From Pseudomonadota bacterium (GTDB lineage: Bacteria; Pseudomonadota; Alphaproteobacteria; Acetobacterales; Acetobacteraceae): a stretch of DNA of 5,430 nt. How positions within the stretch are numbered: the stretch's first letter is position 1; the number at the start of each line of letters is the position of its first letter. The DNA lies in NCBI GenBank assembly GCA_021785335.1, contig JAJYFW010000156.1:1-5430 (forward strand). Direction: 5' to 3'. Under the pieces are notes generated by a model. That model made no database searches. It worked only from the letters and a program-made list of their open reading frames with translations, and was not told the origin of the DNA. The position numbers were made by a program, and so were the translations under genes. This document shows positions 5,280 through 5,430 of this stretch, in pieces.

Positions 5280-5430
5280 TCCTCAAGGATCTCGACGAGC
5301 GCGACATCCTCAACGGGCTGCGCGCGCTGCTGGCGGAGAAGGGCATCGCCGACGCGGCGGAGATCGCCGCGCGGATCGCGGCGACGGACGCCGCCAATCC
5401 CGGCCAGGGGGCGGCGATGGTCGCAAGGGC
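5276..5430 (+). CDS. Nitrile hydratase alpha / thiocyanate hydrolase gamma-like subunit, N-terminus (partial, runs off right edge)
   Basis: The first 51 residues are visible. Helical sequence DILNGLRALLAEKGIADAAE (10-29) and NPGQGAAMVARA (41-52, the last codon being incomplete at the window end) match the typical start of nitrile hydratase alpha subunits, which have a VEKG helix followed by a GPxxGAxVVARAW segment. This subunit should carry the metal-binding Cys-rich claw, but that region lies beyond the window, so the metal (Co or Fe) and substrate type cannot be read. The start is well supported by GGAGG at 5267-5271 four bases before the ATG and by the ATGA overlap (5276-5279) with the upstream gene. 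The identification rests on a short stretch plus the strong context of two beta-like pieces. Confidence 0.72.
   Translation, partial: MILKDLDERDILNGLRALLAEKGIADAAEIAARIAATDAANPGQGAAMVAR

Noticed and set aside
4279..5397. Long minus-strand open frame opposite the nitrile hydratase-like genes
   Set aside because: Composition is that of an antisense shadow; the plus-strand genes carry conserved catalytic-site residues and linked start/stop overlaps.
1..5430. tRNA, rRNA, CRISPR arrays, insertion sequences or attachment sites
   Set aside because: No cloverleaf-like sequence, regularly spaced repeats, transposase motifs or terminal inverted repeats were seen; nearly the whole window is accounted for by coding sequence.

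Overview
The window is very GC-rich with strong G/C third-position bias. Its gene content suggests an alphaproteobacterium, possibly of the Acetobacteraceae/Rhodospirillales type. That placement rests on composition and protein flavour alone and is only a suggestion.

Left part (1-2556): a copper-handling locus. The N-terminal 318 residues of a copper-exporting P1B-type ATPase (copA) run leftward off the edge. Divergent to it is an NAD-type isocitrate/isopropylmalate dehydrogenase family gene, which abuts a 70-residue membrane protein. A 64-residue copper chaperone (copZ) follows. The copA and copZ start regions each carry a CueR/MerR-type promoter: a TTGACC -35 box overlapping an ACCTTCC-N7-GGAAGGT-like dyad. 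Copper-responsive expression of pump and chaperone can therefore be read from the DNA, although the two genes are separated by two genes with no evident copper role. At copA the predicted transcription start falls on the ATG, so the mRNA may be leaderless.

Middle part (2629-3814): a ThiF/MoeB/HesA-type E1-like adenylyltransferase and a DsrE-family protein with a conserved cysteine, tightly packed. They look like a small sulfur-transfer module. The first canonical start of the DsrE-like gene lies inside its first beta strand; a CTG with a well-placed Shine-Dalgarno sequence may be the true start. A secreted protein follows (3863-4603) with a signal peptide, a Pro/Ala-rich linker and two bacterial SH3 repeats.

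Right part (4660-5430): the start of a nitrile hydratase/thiocyanate hydrolase-type operon. The beta subunit is split into two genes at the interdomain linker. Each piece keeps one of the two arginines that in nitrile hydratase contact the oxidised-cysteine metal site. A third ORF resembles the N-terminus of the metal-binding alpha (SCNase gamma) subunit and runs off the right edge. The three ORFs are linked by two ATGA stop/start overlaps. This split enzyme and the paired copper promoters are the most interesting parts of the window.
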